From positions 3,720,001 through 3,784,000 of the forward strand of contig NZ_CP109583.1 in the NCBI RefSeq assembly GCF_036250755.1: a stretch of 64,000 nt of DNA, given 5' to 3'. The notes beneath the pieces are model-generated. The model was given only the letters and a program-made list of their open reading frames with translations, did not search any database and was not told the origin of the DNA. Of this stretch, positions 1-9,778 are shown one piece after another (within the stretch, counting starts at the first letter, position 1; each line of letters starts with the position of its first letter). The translations under genes were made by a program, and so were the position numbers. This stretch comes from Streptomyces uncialis. GTDB lineage: Bacteria; Actinomycetota; Actinomycetes; Streptomycetales; Streptomycetaceae.

Positions 1-599
1 CCGGTGGGCTGCCGCGGTCCGGGGCGGCCGGGCGGGGCCGTGAAGGTGACGGCGGCGGCCGGGGCGGTGATCTCCGCCCGGCCGCCTAGGGCCCACGCGG
101 CGACCCGGGAGACGGTCGCGGCCGGGATCTCGTCGCTGATACCGGGGGCCGCCGGGACATTCTGCGTGGCGTGGGCGTCGTACGGCAGGACCACCCGGTG
201 GCCGCGTGCCAGGGCGGTCCGGGCCGTCGCCTGGACACACATCTCGGACATCGCCCCGCACACCGCGACGGCCCGCACACCGGCGCCGGACAGCAGACCG
301 GCCAGCGGGGTCCCGGCGAAGGCGTCGGCCTCGGACTTGCGGACCACCGTCTCCCCCGGGCCGTCGCCCACGGGGTGGTGCAGTTCCCAGCCGGGCGTCC
401 CGGTGGCGTCGGGCGATCCGGCGGGCCCGTCGTTCTGGACATGGACGACGAGCGCCCCGGCCGCGCGGGCCCGCGCGAGGAGATCGGCCGTCCGGTCCAG
501 CAGCCGGGCCGCGCCGGGCACGGCCCTCGGGCCGGAGACGGTGGACACCTGGACATCCACCACGAGCAGCGCCTCGACGGGCTTCGTACGTTCGGTCAT
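1..599 (-). CDS. Isochorismatase-family cysteine hydrolase, 3' end cut by window edge
   Basis: The open frame starts at ATG 599 and stays open to base 1, so the C-terminus is missing. The visible 199 codons carry the isochorismatase-like catalytic set: Asp15 in LLVVDVQ, Lys88 in VVRKSEADAF and Cys121 in GAMSEMCVQ. This family hydrolyses amides or vinyl ethers in the cytoplasm (nicotinamidase, isochorismatase and related amidases); the substrate cannot be told from sequence. It lies downstream of deoA on the same strand, with a 207-bp gap that shows no recognisable site. Family assignment is firm, exact reaction unknown. Confidence 0.85.
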   Translation of the reverse strand, partial: MTERTKPVEALLVVDVQVSTVSGPRAVPGAARLLDRTADLLARARAAGALVVHVQNDGPAGSPDATGTPGWELHHPVGDGPGETVVRKSEADAFAGTPLAGLLSGAGVRAVAVCGAMSEMCVQATARTALARGHRVVLPYDAHATQNVPAAPGISDEIPAATVSRVAAWALGGRAEITAPAAAVTFTAPPGRPGPRQPT

Positions 600-806
600 C
601 CCGTCATCATCGCCGCCCCGGGCGGCCCGCCTCCACCGGATTCCGGCGGCCGACCACCGGTCAGGGCCGCTGTGTCACATGGAGCATCCGGACCAGCGAG
701 ACGGCCATCACCGGTCCGCGTCCTCCCCCTGGTCCCCCGTACGCGGCGATGCCGCCCTTCGGGGAAGGACGGCATCGAGGCGGGGGCCGGTTCTCCCGGC
801 GCGGGG

Positions 807-2081
<1,275 letters not shown>

Positions 2082-2141
2082 GGCATGTCCTTCCAGCGGT
2101 TCCGAACACCCGTGCCGCCCGCCCGGGGGCACGGGAATCGA

Positions 2142-2157
2142 CTCTACGCGCATAGAG
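2142..2157. promoter_or_regulatory. Palindromic operator upstream of deoA
   Basis: CTCTACGCGCATAGAG has perfect 5-bp arms (CTCTA/TAGAG) and a GCGC centre. The core CTACGCGCATAG is nearly the same as elements at 9624-9635 and 10902-10914 in front of the nucleoside importer genes. It is inferred to bind a shared nucleoside-responsive repressor, which is not identified here. The rest of the 390-bp gap (2082-2471) shows only a small CCCCC-TTC-GGGGG hairpin at 2355-2367. Confidence 0.55.
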
Positions 2158-2471
2158 GGAGGTTGGGTACGCCCGGGGACGTCCCGGGCGGGCCGCGCGC
2201 CCGCGCGCTGCGTGACGAGTGGGGACGACCGCAGGACGGACGCCGGTTCCTGGTCCGCCGCGAGGAAAATCGGAATTCCGCTGATCACCGGGCGGGATTT
2301 CTATGGAATGGCACCCGGTGATCGTTGCAAACCTTCCTGGCGTAAAGACGTCAACCCCCTTCGGGGGAGCATAGAAGCAGGCACGCAAAGGCATCATGAG
2401 GGAGTTGAGTCGAACCATCAGAACCCGACGGGGGAATATCCATTTCCTCGCCACGACTAAAGGAGAGACCA

Positions 2472-2873
2472 TTGAAGGCGAAGCGTTTTACGCGGGTAGC
2501 AATTCCCCTGGCGGGTTCCGCGGCGCTGATCTTCGGTATGCAGGGGACCGCCCTGGCCGCGCAGACCGTGAATGTGCCGGACGGCGGGGGCTACGGCCAG
2601 TGGCAGGCGGACCCGAGCGGCTCGATCCCGGGCGACTCGATCAGGGCGTGCGACACCGGCTCGGACGGCGATTACGTCAGGGTCGACCTGGACGTCAACC
2701 GCAACGGCTCGATCGACCGGACGGCGTGGACCAAGGGTCACCCCGCACCGTCCTGCAGTGCGTGGATCTCCGGCAACCTCACGGAAGGCACCCCGGTCAC
2801 CATCTGGGTGATGAGGGTCGACAGTGGAGGAACCATCCTCCTCCCCGAAGGAAAAGGCAACTTCACCGCCTGA
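2472..2873 (+). CDS. Small secreted protein of unknown function
   Basis: 133 aa from TTG 2472, with AAGGAG 7 nt upstream. A Sec signal peptide is clear: basic KAKRFTR, a hydrophobic stretch, then a probable cleavage after ALAA at about residue 30. The mature part of about 100 residues is acidic, has two cysteines that could form a disulfide, and contains a short Asp/Asn-rich stretch (DLDVNRNGSID) reminiscent of a calcium-binding loop, a resemblance only. It is monocistronic and convergent with the MFS gene. The family is not recognised. Confidence 0.75.
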   Translation: MKAKRFTRVAIPLAGSAALIFGMQGTALAAQTVNVPDGGGYGQWQADPSGSIPGDSIRACDTGSDGDYVRVDLDVNRNGSIDRTAWTKGHPAPSCSAWISGNLTEGTPVTIWVMRVDSGGTILLPEGKGNFTA

Positions 2874-2921
2874 TCCACCTGACACCCTTCCGAACCGGAG
2901 ATCGAATTCTCTCGCCGGGAA

Positions 2922-4232
2922 TCACCCGCGCGACCGCCCGGCCCTTTCCGGAGAGCTCTTACCGTAACGATCTCGCGGAATGGGCCGGGCGCGTGTTTCG
3001 TGCGCCCACACCAGAAAGGCGAGAACGCTGATCCCGGCACCCAGTACACATACGGCGCCCCACCCGGCCGCCGCGTACAGAGAAGTGGCGGCGAGGGCGC
3101 CGGTGGCGCTGCCGATCGCGTAGAAGATCATGTATCCGCCGATCAGCCGGCCGCCCGCCTCGGGATGCAGCGCGTAGATCAGGGTCTGATTGGTGACGTG
3201 CACCGCCTGCACGGCGAGGTCCAGGACGACCACCCCGACGACCAGTGCCCACAGCGAGCTGCCGGTGAACGCCAGCGGCACCCAGGAGACGGCGAGCAGC
3301 GCCAGGCCGGCGCCCGTGGTCCAGCGGGAGAGTCCGCGGTCGTTCAGCCGTCCCGCCGCCCCGGCGGCGAGCGCGCCCACGGCTCCGATCAGTCCGAACG
3401 CCCCGATCGCGGTGTGGGACAGGGAGTGCGGGGCCTCGCTGAGCGGCAGCGCGACACTGCTCCACAGGGTGCTGAAGGCCGCGAAGATCAGCAGGCCGAG
3501 CAGGGCGCGGACCCTGAGGAGCCGTTCCCGCGCGAACAGGTCGACCGTGGAGCGCAGGAGCCGTCCGTAGCCCAGGGCGGGCGGCGCGGCCCCGCCGGGG
3601 CTCCGCGGCAGCGAGCGGCTCAGGACGAGGGCGAGCAGGGCGGTGAGCCCCGCCGAGGCGAGGTAGACGGACCGCCAGCCCGCGAGGTCGGCCAGCAGTC
3701 CGGACACCGCGCGGGCGAGCAGGATGCCGATGACCACCCCGCCGGTCACCTGCCCGACGACCCGCCCGCGCCGGGCGGGTGGTGCCAGCGACGCGGCGTG
3801 GACGACCAGCGTCTGCGTCACCACGGCGAGCAGCCCCACGGCCGCCATGCCGACGAGCAGCAGCGCCGCCGTGGGGGCGACGGATACCACGGCCAACGCG
3901 CCTGCCAGCAGGACCAGTTGCGTCACGATGAGGCGTCGGCGGTCCTTCATGTCCCCCAGCGGCACGAGCAGGAAGAGCCCCAGCCCGTATCCGACGTGGG
4001 TGAGGGTCACGACGGCGCCGACGAGCGCCGGGGCCATCCCCAGGTCGCGCCCGATCGTCACCAGGAGCGGTTGCGCGAAGTAGACATTGGCCACCGAGGC
4101 CCCGCCCGCGACGGCGAGCAGCGGGATCACCCCGCGGGGCGTCGGCGCGGGCGCGCAAGCGCCTTCTCCCCCGCCGGTCCCGCGCCGTGGCGCCGCCGCC
4201 TCACCGCCGCCGACCTCGTGGTTCCCCGCCAT
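2922..4232 (-). CDS. MFS transporter, drug-efflux type
   Basis: 436 aa with about 12 hydrophobic segments. The loop between TM2 and TM3, GDMKDRRRLI, matches the major facilitator motif (GxxxDRxGRR). The first 35 residues are polar and precede TM1. ATG 4232 is chosen because CGGAGGAT lies just upstream and the in-frame extension beyond it is non-membrane junk. It is divergent from an HxlR regulator across a 132-bp gap containing a strong inverted repeat, a layout typical of an efflux pump controlled by its neighbour. Substrate unknown. Confidence 0.88.
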   Translation of the reverse strand: MAGNHEVGGGEAAAPRRGTGGGEGACAPAPTPRGVIPLLAVAGGASVANVYFAQPLLVTIGRDLGMAPALVGAVVTLTHVGYGLGLFLLVPLGDMKDRRRLIVTQLVLLAGALAVVSVAPTAALLLVGMAAVGLLAVVTQTLVVHAASLAPPARRGRVVGQVTGGVVIGILLARAVSGLLADLAGWRSVYLASAGLTALLALVLSRSLPRSPGGAAPPALGYGRLLRSTVDLFARERLLRVRALLGLLIFAAFSTLWSSVALPLSEAPHSLSHTAIGAFGLIGAVGALAAGAAGRLNDRGLSRWTTGAGLALLAVSWVPLAFTGSSLWALVVGVVVLDLAVQAVHVTNQTLIYALHPEAGGRLIGGYMIFYAIGSATGALAATSLYAAAGWGAVCVLGAGISVLAFLVWAHETRARPIPRDRYGKSSPERAGRSRG

Positions 4233-4287
4233 GGCATCCTCCGTCCGCTCCGCGCGGCCGGGGTCCGTACGGCGACCCCGCCCCTGC

Positions 4288-4344
4288 TGGTTGCATCTTG
4301 CTACCAGATGGACGGTAGCCGGACTTGGTAGCATGTTGCAACCA
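4288..4344. promoter_or_regulatory. Paired operator between MFS and HxlR genes
   Basis: Two 19-bp arms, TGGTTGCATCTTGCTACCA (4288-4306) and TGGTAGCATGTTGCAACCA (4326-4344), are reverse complements at 17 of 19 positions with 19 bp between them. A nested CTACC...GGTAG pair lies inside. The right arm ends 20 nt before the HxlR start. The likely ligand is the HxlR dimer, repressing both divergent genes. Confidence 0.7.
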
Positions 4345-4364
4345 GACGGGAAAGCGGGAACGGC

Positions 4365-4820
4365 ATGGTGAAACGGACGCGGTTCGACGACAGCGACTGC
4401 CCCGTCGCGCGGTCCGTCGACACGATCGGCGACTGGTGGTCCCTGCTGATCGTGCGGGACGCCTTCGACGGGAGCCGGCGCTTCGGGGAGTTCCAGCGCG
4501 GCCTCGGCGTCGCGAAGAACATCCTCACCGCGCGGCTGCGCGCCCTGGTCGACGGCGGGGTCCTCGCCTCCGTCCCCGCGTCCGACGGCAGCGCCTACCG
4601 CGAGTACGTCCTGACCCCGAAGGGCGAGGCGCTGTTCCCCGTCGTCGTGGCGCTCCGGCAGTGGGGCGAACAGAACCTCTTCGAACCCGGCGAACCGCAC
4701 TCGGAGCTGGTCGACCGGCGGCAGGACCTCCCGCTGCGCGCGCTGGAGGTGCGGGCCGCGGACGGACGCCGTCTGGGCCCCGGGGACACCACCGTCCACA
4801 AGCTGCCCGAGGCTCCCTGA
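4365..4820 (+). CDS. HxlR-family winged-helix transcriptional regulator
   Basis: 151 aa. Hallmarks of the HxlR family: Cys near the N-terminus (DSDCPVARSVDTIG), then DWWSLLIVRDAF, RRFGEFQRGL and NILTARLRALVDGGV, which form the winged helix at about residues 10-90. The C-terminal 45 residues are less conserved. HxlR proteins often sense reactive electrophiles through that cysteine, and Cys13 is present here. The divergent MFS gene is the probable target. ATG 4365 opens the conserved domain directly. Confidence 0.9.
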   Translation: MVKRTRFDDSDCPVARSVDTIGDWWSLLIVRDAFDGSRRFGEFQRGLGVAKNILTARLRALVDGGVLASVPASDGSAYREYVLTPKGEALFPVVVALRQWGEQNLFEPGEPHSELVDRRQDLPLRALEVRAADGRRLGPGDTTVHKLPEAP

Positions 4821-4863
4821 ACCGGACGGAGGGCCGCAGGCGCAGGTCACCAGGCCGACCGGC

Positions 4864-4895
4864 CTGGCGGGCTGGCGGGCTGGCGGGCTGGCGGG
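4864..4895. repeat. Four tandem copies of CTGGCGGG
   Basis: The 8-bp unit CTGGCGGG occurs four times without interruption, followed by a degenerate fifth unit. It sits in the 3' gap after the HxlR gene. No function is apparent; slippage variation between strains is expected. Confidence 0.8.
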
Positions 4896-4976
4896 CTGGC
4901 GCTCGCCGCAGGACCCCGAGCGGGCGGAGCTGTCGCGGGGCCGGGCGGACCGGCACCCGCGCCGGTCCGGGGACGC

Positions 4977-5021
4977 CGACGGCCCCCGGCCTCCGCTCGT
5001 GGCGGGGGACGGGGGCCGTCG
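4977..5021. terminator. Bidirectional hairpin between HxlR and cdd
   Basis: CGACGGCCCCCG (4977-4988) pairs perfectly with CGGGGGCCGTCG (5010-5021) around a 21-nt loop. It sits between two convergent genes and lacks a long U run on either strand, as is usual in Streptomyces terminators. Confidence 0.6.
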
Positions 5022-5033
5022 GGCGAACCGGGG

Positions 5034-5447
5034 TTACGCGAGGTGGTCCGGGCCGAACGCCTGCGGCAGCATCGCGGACAGCGGCAGCAGTCCGGCCGGT
5101 GTCTCCAGGACGAGTTCGGGGCCCCCGAACTCGTACAGGAGCTGGCGGCAGCGGCCGCAGGGGACGAGGACCTCGCCCCGGCCGTCCACACAGGTGAAGT
5201 GGGTCAGCCGCCCGCCGCCTGTGTCGAGCAGCCGCGAGACCAGCCCGCACTCGGCGCACAGCCCGATCCCGTACGACGCGTTCTCGACGTTGCACCCGGT
5301 GACCGTGCGGCCGTCGTCGACCAGGGCCGCCGCGCCGACCGGGTACCGGGAGTAGGGGGCGTACGCCCGGGACATGGCGTCCCGGGCGGCCTCGCGCAGC
5401 GCGTCCCAGTCGATCTCGGGGGCGTCCGGCGCCGTGGTGGGCGTCAT
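5034..5447 (-). CDS. cdd: Cytidine deaminase
   Basis: 137 aa, normal for the small tetrameric cytidine deaminases. The zinc site is visible as CAE (Cys with catalytic Glu, in GLCAECGLVSRL) and PCGRC; the substrate loop GCNVENASYG precedes it. The enzyme converts cytidine or deoxycytidine to uridine or deoxyuridine. The start overlaps the stop of the upstream permease by 4 bp (ATGA), so it is the last gene of the importer operon and processes incoming nucleosides. Confidence 0.95.
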   Translation of the reverse strand: MTPTTAPDAPEIDWDALREAARDAMSRAYAPYSRYPVGAAALVDDGRTVTGCNVENASYGIGLCAECGLVSRLLDTGGGRLTHFTCVDGRGEVLVPCGRCRQLLYEFGGPELVLETPAGLLPLSAMLPQAFGPDHLA

Positions 5448-6730
5448 TTCCCTTGGCCCTTGCGGTACCTCATACCGTCAGCCTTCGGCATCCGCAGCCG
5501 TTGTGCCGCGAGGGAGAGGACCAACAGGGTCACGATGTACGGCGTGGCGCCGACGAACTCGCCGGGGACCTCGTCCGTCAGCAGGTACCAGACGAGGACC
5601 AGCGCGGCGATCGCGGCGCTGATGGACGCCTGGAGCATCGCCTTGCGGTACACCTTCCAGCCCGCGAGGACCACCAGCAGCACCACCAGGAGCAGCAGCA
5701 TCGCGTGGACGACCTCGCCGCCGTTGCGCAGCTGGAGGGCGTCGGAGAAGCCGAAGAGGCCCGCGCCCATGGCGACCCCGCCGGGCCGCCAGTTGCCGAA
5801 GATCATCGCCGCGAGGCCGATGTAGCCGCGCCCGCCGGTCTGGCCCTCCAGGTAGATATGGGCGGTGACCAGGGCGAGGAAGGCGCCGCCGAGTCCGGCG
5901 AGGCCGCCGGAGATGGCGACGGCGAGGTACTTGTGCGAGTAGACGTTGACGCCGAGGGACTCCGCGGCGACCGGGTTCTCGCCGCAGGACCGCAGCCGCA
6001 GTCCGAACGGGGTCCGCCACAGCACCCACCAGCTGCCGACGAAGAGCAGCACGGCGATCAGGGTGACGACGGAGACGTTGGTGACCAGGCCGCCGAGGAT
6101 GCCCGCGACGTCGGAGACCAGGAACCAGCCCTGGTCCTGGACGCTGTTCAGCCCGCTGGACAGACCCGGGACCGTGAACTCGGGCAGGGACTCGGCGGGC
6201 GGGGACTGCTTGGGGTTGCCGCCCGCGGTGAGGGCGTCGCCCCCGGCGAAGAAGATCTTCGCGAGGTACTGGGTGATACCGAGCGCCAGCAGGTTGATCG
6301 CGACACCGGAGACGATGTGGTCGACGCCGAAGGTGACGGTGGCGACGGCGTGGATGAGTCCGCCGATCACGCCGAAGCCGATACCGCACGCCAGCCCGAG
6401 CCAGGGGCTGGTCTGCCAGCCGATCCAGCCGGCGCCGAAGGTGCCGAGGATCATCATGCCTTCGAGGCCGATGTTCACGACTCCCGCGCGTTCGGCCCAC
6501 AGTCCGGCGAGTCCGGCGAGCGCGATCGGCACGGCGAGCCGCAGGGCCGCGCTGATCTGGCCCTCGGAGGTGATCTGGTCGGCGCCGGTGACGACACGGA
6601 CGGCGGAGATGAGGACGAGCGCGCCCGCGATGGCGAACAGGACACGGGAGAGGGTCCAGCGCTTGCGGCGCTGGCCGCGATCCGCCTTGGGCGCCGCGGG
6701 CGGCGGCGTTTCGGTCAACGTGGCAGTCAT
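5444..6730 (-). CDS. Nucleoside ABC transporter permease 2
   Basis: 428 aa, about 10 membrane segments. The segment AERAGVVNIGLEGMMILG is the hallmark of the second permease of BmpA-type nucleoside importers (compare YufQ/NupQ). The N-terminal 40 residues are cytoplasmic and basic. Starts at ATG 6730, overlapping the first permease stop by 4 bp, and overlaps cdd by 4 bp at its end. With the partner permease it forms the membrane channel. Confidence 0.93.
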   Translation of the reverse strand: MTATLTETPPPAAPKADRGQRRKRWTLSRVLFAIAGALVLISAVRVVTGADQITSEGQISAALRLAVPIALAGLAGLWAERAGVVNIGLEGMMILGTFGAGWIGWQTSPWLGLACGIGFGVIGGLIHAVATVTFGVDHIVSGVAINLLALGITQYLAKIFFAGGDALTAGGNPKQSPPAESLPEFTVPGLSSGLNSVQDQGWFLVSDVAGILGGLVTNVSVVTLIAVLLFVGSWWVLWRTPFGLRLRSCGENPVAAESLGVNVYSHKYLAVAISGGLAGLGGAFLALVTAHIYLEGQTGGRGYIGLAAMIFGNWRPGGVAMGAGLFGFSDALQLRNGGEVVHAMLLLLVVLLVVLAGWKVYRKAMLQASISAAIAALVLVWYLLTDEVPGEFVGATPYIVTLLVLSLAAQRLRMPKADGMRYRKGQGK

Positions 6731-7857
6731 CCCGCCACCTCCTGCTTCTCGGTACGGGCGGCGGCCTGGGCGGCGAGTTCGGCGCCGACACGCTGCTGCT
6801 GACGCTTGAGGCCGTAGCGACGCACGACTTCGTAGGCGATGACCACGCACAGGACGATGACGCCCTGGATCACGCCGAGGATCTCCTTGTCGTAGCCCTG
6901 GAGCTCCAGATGGCTGGTGGTGCGCTCCAGGAAGCCCCACAGCAGGGCGCCGAGCGCGATACCGATGGGGTGGTTGCGGCCGAGCAGGGCGATGGCGATA
7001 CCCGTGAAGCCGATGCCCAGCGGGAAGTCGTTGGCGAACTGGTGGCTGTCGTTGAGCAGGGTCGGCATCCCGACGAGCCCGGCGACCGCGCCCGACAGGA
7101 CCATGCTGGTGACGATCATCCGCTTGACGTTGACACCGCTCGCGGCGGCGGCGGACTCGGACTGGCCGACCGCCCGCAGGTCGAAGCCGAAGCGGGTGCG
7201 GCCCAGGGTGAACCAGTAGAGGACGCCGACGAGGATCGCGATCAGCACGAAGCCCCAGACCTCACCGGCCGCGCCCGTGTCGAAGGCGAAGAACCACGAG
7301 CCCTCGGGCAGCGGCTTGGTGGAGACGAGGGTGCCCGCCTTGTCCAGCTGGCCGAGCTGCTCGGGCTGGATGAGGTAGCCGATCACGGCGGTGGCGATGG
7401 CGTTCAGCATGATGGTCGAGATGACCTCGCTGACGCCCCGGGTCACCTTGAGGATGCCCGCGATCGACGCCCACAGGGCACCGACGGCCATCGCGCAGAG
7501 GATGATCAGCGGGATCGCGAGCCAGCCGGGCGCGGTGAGCGCGCCGCCGAGCAGGGCCGCGACGAACGCGGCGAGCCGGTACTGGCCGTCGACGCCGATG
7601 TTGAACAGGTTCATCCGGAAGCCGATGGCCACGGCGATACCGGCGAGGTAGTACGTGGTCGCCTTGTTCAGGATGTAGACCTGGCTGTCGCTGGCGGAGC
7701 CGTACGTCAGCATGTCGCCGAACGCGGCGAACGGGTCCTTGCCGGTGGCGAGCAGCACCAGCGCGGTGATCACCACGGCGGCGACCAGCGCGAGGGCGGG
7801 GGCCGCGACCGCGAGGAGCACCCGCTCCTTGTCGATGCGGGAGGTCAGTTTGTTCAT
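6727..7857 (-). CDS. Nucleoside ABC transporter permease 1
   Basis: 376 aa, hydrophobic throughout with about 9-10 membrane segments. FRMNLFNIGVDGQYRLAAF is the typical conserved loop of YufP/NupP-like permeases of the BPD_transp_2 family. It overlaps its neighbours by 4 bp on both sides, showing tight translational coupling in the order BMP, ATPase, permease 1, permease 2, cdd. Confidence 0.93.
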   Translation of the reverse strand: MNKLTSRIDKERVLLAVAAPALALVAAVVITALVLLATGKDPFAAFGDMLTYGSASDSQVYILNKATTYYLAGIAVAIGFRMNLFNIGVDGQYRLAAFVAALLGGALTAPGWLAIPLIILCAMAVGALWASIAGILKVTRGVSEVISTIMLNAIATAVIGYLIQPEQLGQLDKAGTLVSTKPLPEGSWFFAFDTGAAGEVWGFVLIAILVGVLYWFTLGRTRFGFDLRAVGQSESAAAASGVNVKRMIVTSMVLSGAVAGLVGMPTLLNDSHQFANDFPLGIGFTGIAIALLGRNHPIGIALGALLWGFLERTTSHLELQGYDKEILGVIQGVIVLCVVIAYEVVRRYGLKRQQQRVGAELAAQAAARTEKQEVAG

Positions 7858-9482
7858 CGGGTGTCGTCCTCCGACTGCGTACCGTCCGCCCCGGGGGCCG
7901 CGGGGGCGGCGCCGGGGGCGGGGTCCTCGGTGTGTTCCAGATGGCCGGTGGCCGCGCCCGTCATGGCGGAGCCCAGCTCCTCGGGGGTGACCGTCGCGGG
8001 GTCGGCGTCGGCGACCAGCTTCCCCCGGTACATGACCCGCAGGGTGTCGGAGAGGCCGATGAGCTCGTCCAGGTCGGCGGAGATCAGCAGCACCGCGAGG
8101 CCCTCGCGTCGGGCGCGGCGGATCTGGTCCCAGATCTGGGCCTGCGCGCCGACGTCGACGCCCCGGGTGGGGTGCGCGGCGATGAGCAGCTTGGGCGCGT
8201 GGCTCATCTCGCGGCCGACGATCAGCTTCTGCTGGTTGCCGCCGGACAGGGAGGCCGCGGTGACGTCGATCCCGGGGGTGCGGACGTCGTACACCTCGAC
8301 GATCCGCTCGGTGTCGGCGCGGGCGGCCTTGATGTCGAGGAGTCCGCCGCGGGAGTTGGGGCGCTCGGTGATGTGGCCGAGCATCCGGTTCTCCCAGAGC
8401 GGCGCTTCGAGGAGCAGTCCGTGGCGGTGGCGGTCCTCGGGGATGTAGCCGATGCCTTCCTCGCGGCGGTGCCGGGTGGGGGCGTGGGAGATGTCGGCGT
8501 CCCCGAGGGTGATCGTGCCGCTGTCGGGACGGCGGATGCCCATGATCGCCTCGACCAGCTCGGACTGGCCGTTGCCCTCGACTCCGGCGATACCGAGCAC
8601 CTCACCCTGGTGGATGGTGAGGGTGATGTCGTCGAGGATGATCCGCTCGATGCCGTCGAGGTCGGTCTGGGTGAGCCGGACGGCCGCGAGGTCGAGGGTC
8701 GCGATGTCGGTGACCGTGGACTCCTCGGTCTCCGGCGAGGGCAGCTCGCTGCCCACCATCAGCTCCGCGAGCTGCTTGGATGTGGTGGTGCGGGGGTCGG
8801 CGGTGCCGACGGTGGTGCCGCGCCGGATGACGGTGATGTCGTCGGCGACCGACAGGACCTCACCGAGCTTGTGCGAGATGAAGATGACCGTGAGGCCCTC
8901 GGACTTCAGCTCCCGCAGGTTGTCGAACAGCGCGCCGACCTCCTGCGGGACGAGGACCGCGGTGGGCTCGTCCAGGATGAGGGTGCGCGCGCCGCGGTAG
9001 AGGACCTTGAGGATCTCCACCCGCTGGCGGTCCGCGACGCCGAGCTCCTCCACCAGTACGTCGGGCCGTACCCCGAGGCTGTAGGCGTCGGACAGTTCCT
9101 TGATCCGCCTGCGGGCCTTCGCGCCGATGCCGTGCAGCTTCTCGGCGCCGAGGACGATGTTCTCCAGGACCGTCAGGTTGTCGGCCAGCATGAAGTGCTG
9201 GTGGACCATCCCGATACCGCGCGCGATGGCGTCGGCCGGGGTGCTGAACGAGACCTGGTCGCCGTCGACCGTGATGGTGCCCTCGTCCGGCTTCTGCATG
9301 CCGTAGAGGATCTTCATCAGGGTGGACTTGCCGGCACCGTTCTCGCCGCAGAGGGCATGGACGGTGCCCTTGCGGACGGTGATGTCGATGTCACGATTGG
9401 CGACGACGCCGGGGAACCGCTTGGTGATTCCGCGCAGTTCGACGGCGGCGGCCTGCGGCGGTGACGGGGTGGACGCGTTGAT
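7854..9482 (-). CDS. Nucleoside ABC transporter ATPase (double domain); start codon unusual
   Basis: About 542 aa with two fused ATPase domains as in YufO/NupO. Domain 1 has Walker A GENGAGKST and Walker B LILDEPTAVL; domain 2 has the usual degenerate Walker A GVEGNGQSE, signature LSGGNQQK and Walker B LLIAAHPTRG. Conserved sequence (VELRGITKRFPGVVAN) extends well upstream of the first in-frame ATG, which lies inside domain 1 after Walker A. No in-frame ATG, GTG or TTG exists upstream. The best start is ATC at 9482, preceded by GAGGAG 6 nt away; a sequence error is the alternative. The protein energises nucleoside uptake. Confidence 0.9.
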   Translation of the reverse strand: MNASTPSPPQAAAVELRGITKRFPGVVANRDIDITVRKGTVHALCGENGAGKSTLMKILYGMQKPDEGTITVDGDQVSFSTPADAIARGIGMVHQHFMLADNLTVLENIVLGAEKLHGIGAKARRRIKELSDAYSLGVRPDVLVEELGVADRQRVEILKVLYRGARTLILDEPTAVLVPQEVGALFDNLRELKSEGLTVIFISHKLGEVLSVADDITVIRRGTTVGTADPRTTTSKQLAELMVGSELPSPETEESTVTDIATLDLAAVRLTQTDLDGIERIILDDITLTIHQGEVLGIAGVEGNGQSELVEAIMGIRRPDSGTITLGDADISHAPTRHRREEGIGYIPEDRHRHGLLLEAPLWENRMLGHITERPNSRGGLLDIKAARADTERIVEVYDVRTPGIDVTAASLSGGNQQKLIVGREMSHAPKLLIAAHPTRGVDVGAQAQIWDQIRRARREGLAVLLISADLDELIGLSDTLRVMYRGKLVADADPATVTPEELGSAMTGAATGHLEHTEDPAPGAAPAAPGADGTQSEDDTR

Positions 9483-9623
9483 GGCGCACTCCTCGGGGGA
9501 AGGGGCAGGCGAGGCGTGGGAGGGCGGGCGTCTGCGACGCGAGATCCCTGGATCGTCGGCGGTACGGCGACTTCAGGGAACTGTCGTCACGGCGCCGGGA
9601 GAACGTAGCGCTTCAACTCCACG

Positions 9624-9635
9624 CTACACGCGTAG
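9624..9635. promoter_or_regulatory. Operator-like palindrome upstream of the ABC ATPase
   Basis: CTACACGCGTAG has CTAC/GTAG arms. Its reverse complement CTACGCGTGTAG differs from the deoA core CTACGCGCATAG at two positions. TTGACA follows at 9638. It lies between the BMP gene and the ATPase and may control the distal part of the operon separately. Confidence 0.5.
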
Positions 9636-9751
9636 AGTTGACACATCGTTATGGCCCGGCCGGGAGGTGATGACGCTTCCCTCCCGTGCCGAGCCGGTGG
9701 GACGGTACGGACCCGGGGGCCGGGATGCCCCGGTGGGTCCGTCCGCCGCCT

Positions 9752-9772
9752 GCCGGGCCCCGGGGGCCCGGC
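9752..9772 (-). terminator. Hairpin after the BMP lipoprotein gene
   Basis: GCCGGGCC (9752-9759) pairs with GGCCCGGC (9765-9772). A second pair, ACGGACCC (9707-9714) with GGGTCCGT (9735-9742), follows in the direction of transcription. Stacked stems right after the BMP stop could lower expression of the downstream ABC genes relative to the abundant binding protein. Confidence 0.5.
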
Positions 9773-9778
9773 GTGGTG

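Noticed and set aside
4864..4895. Possible CRISPR-like repeat array
   Set aside because: 8-bp units without spacers; a simple tandem repeat.
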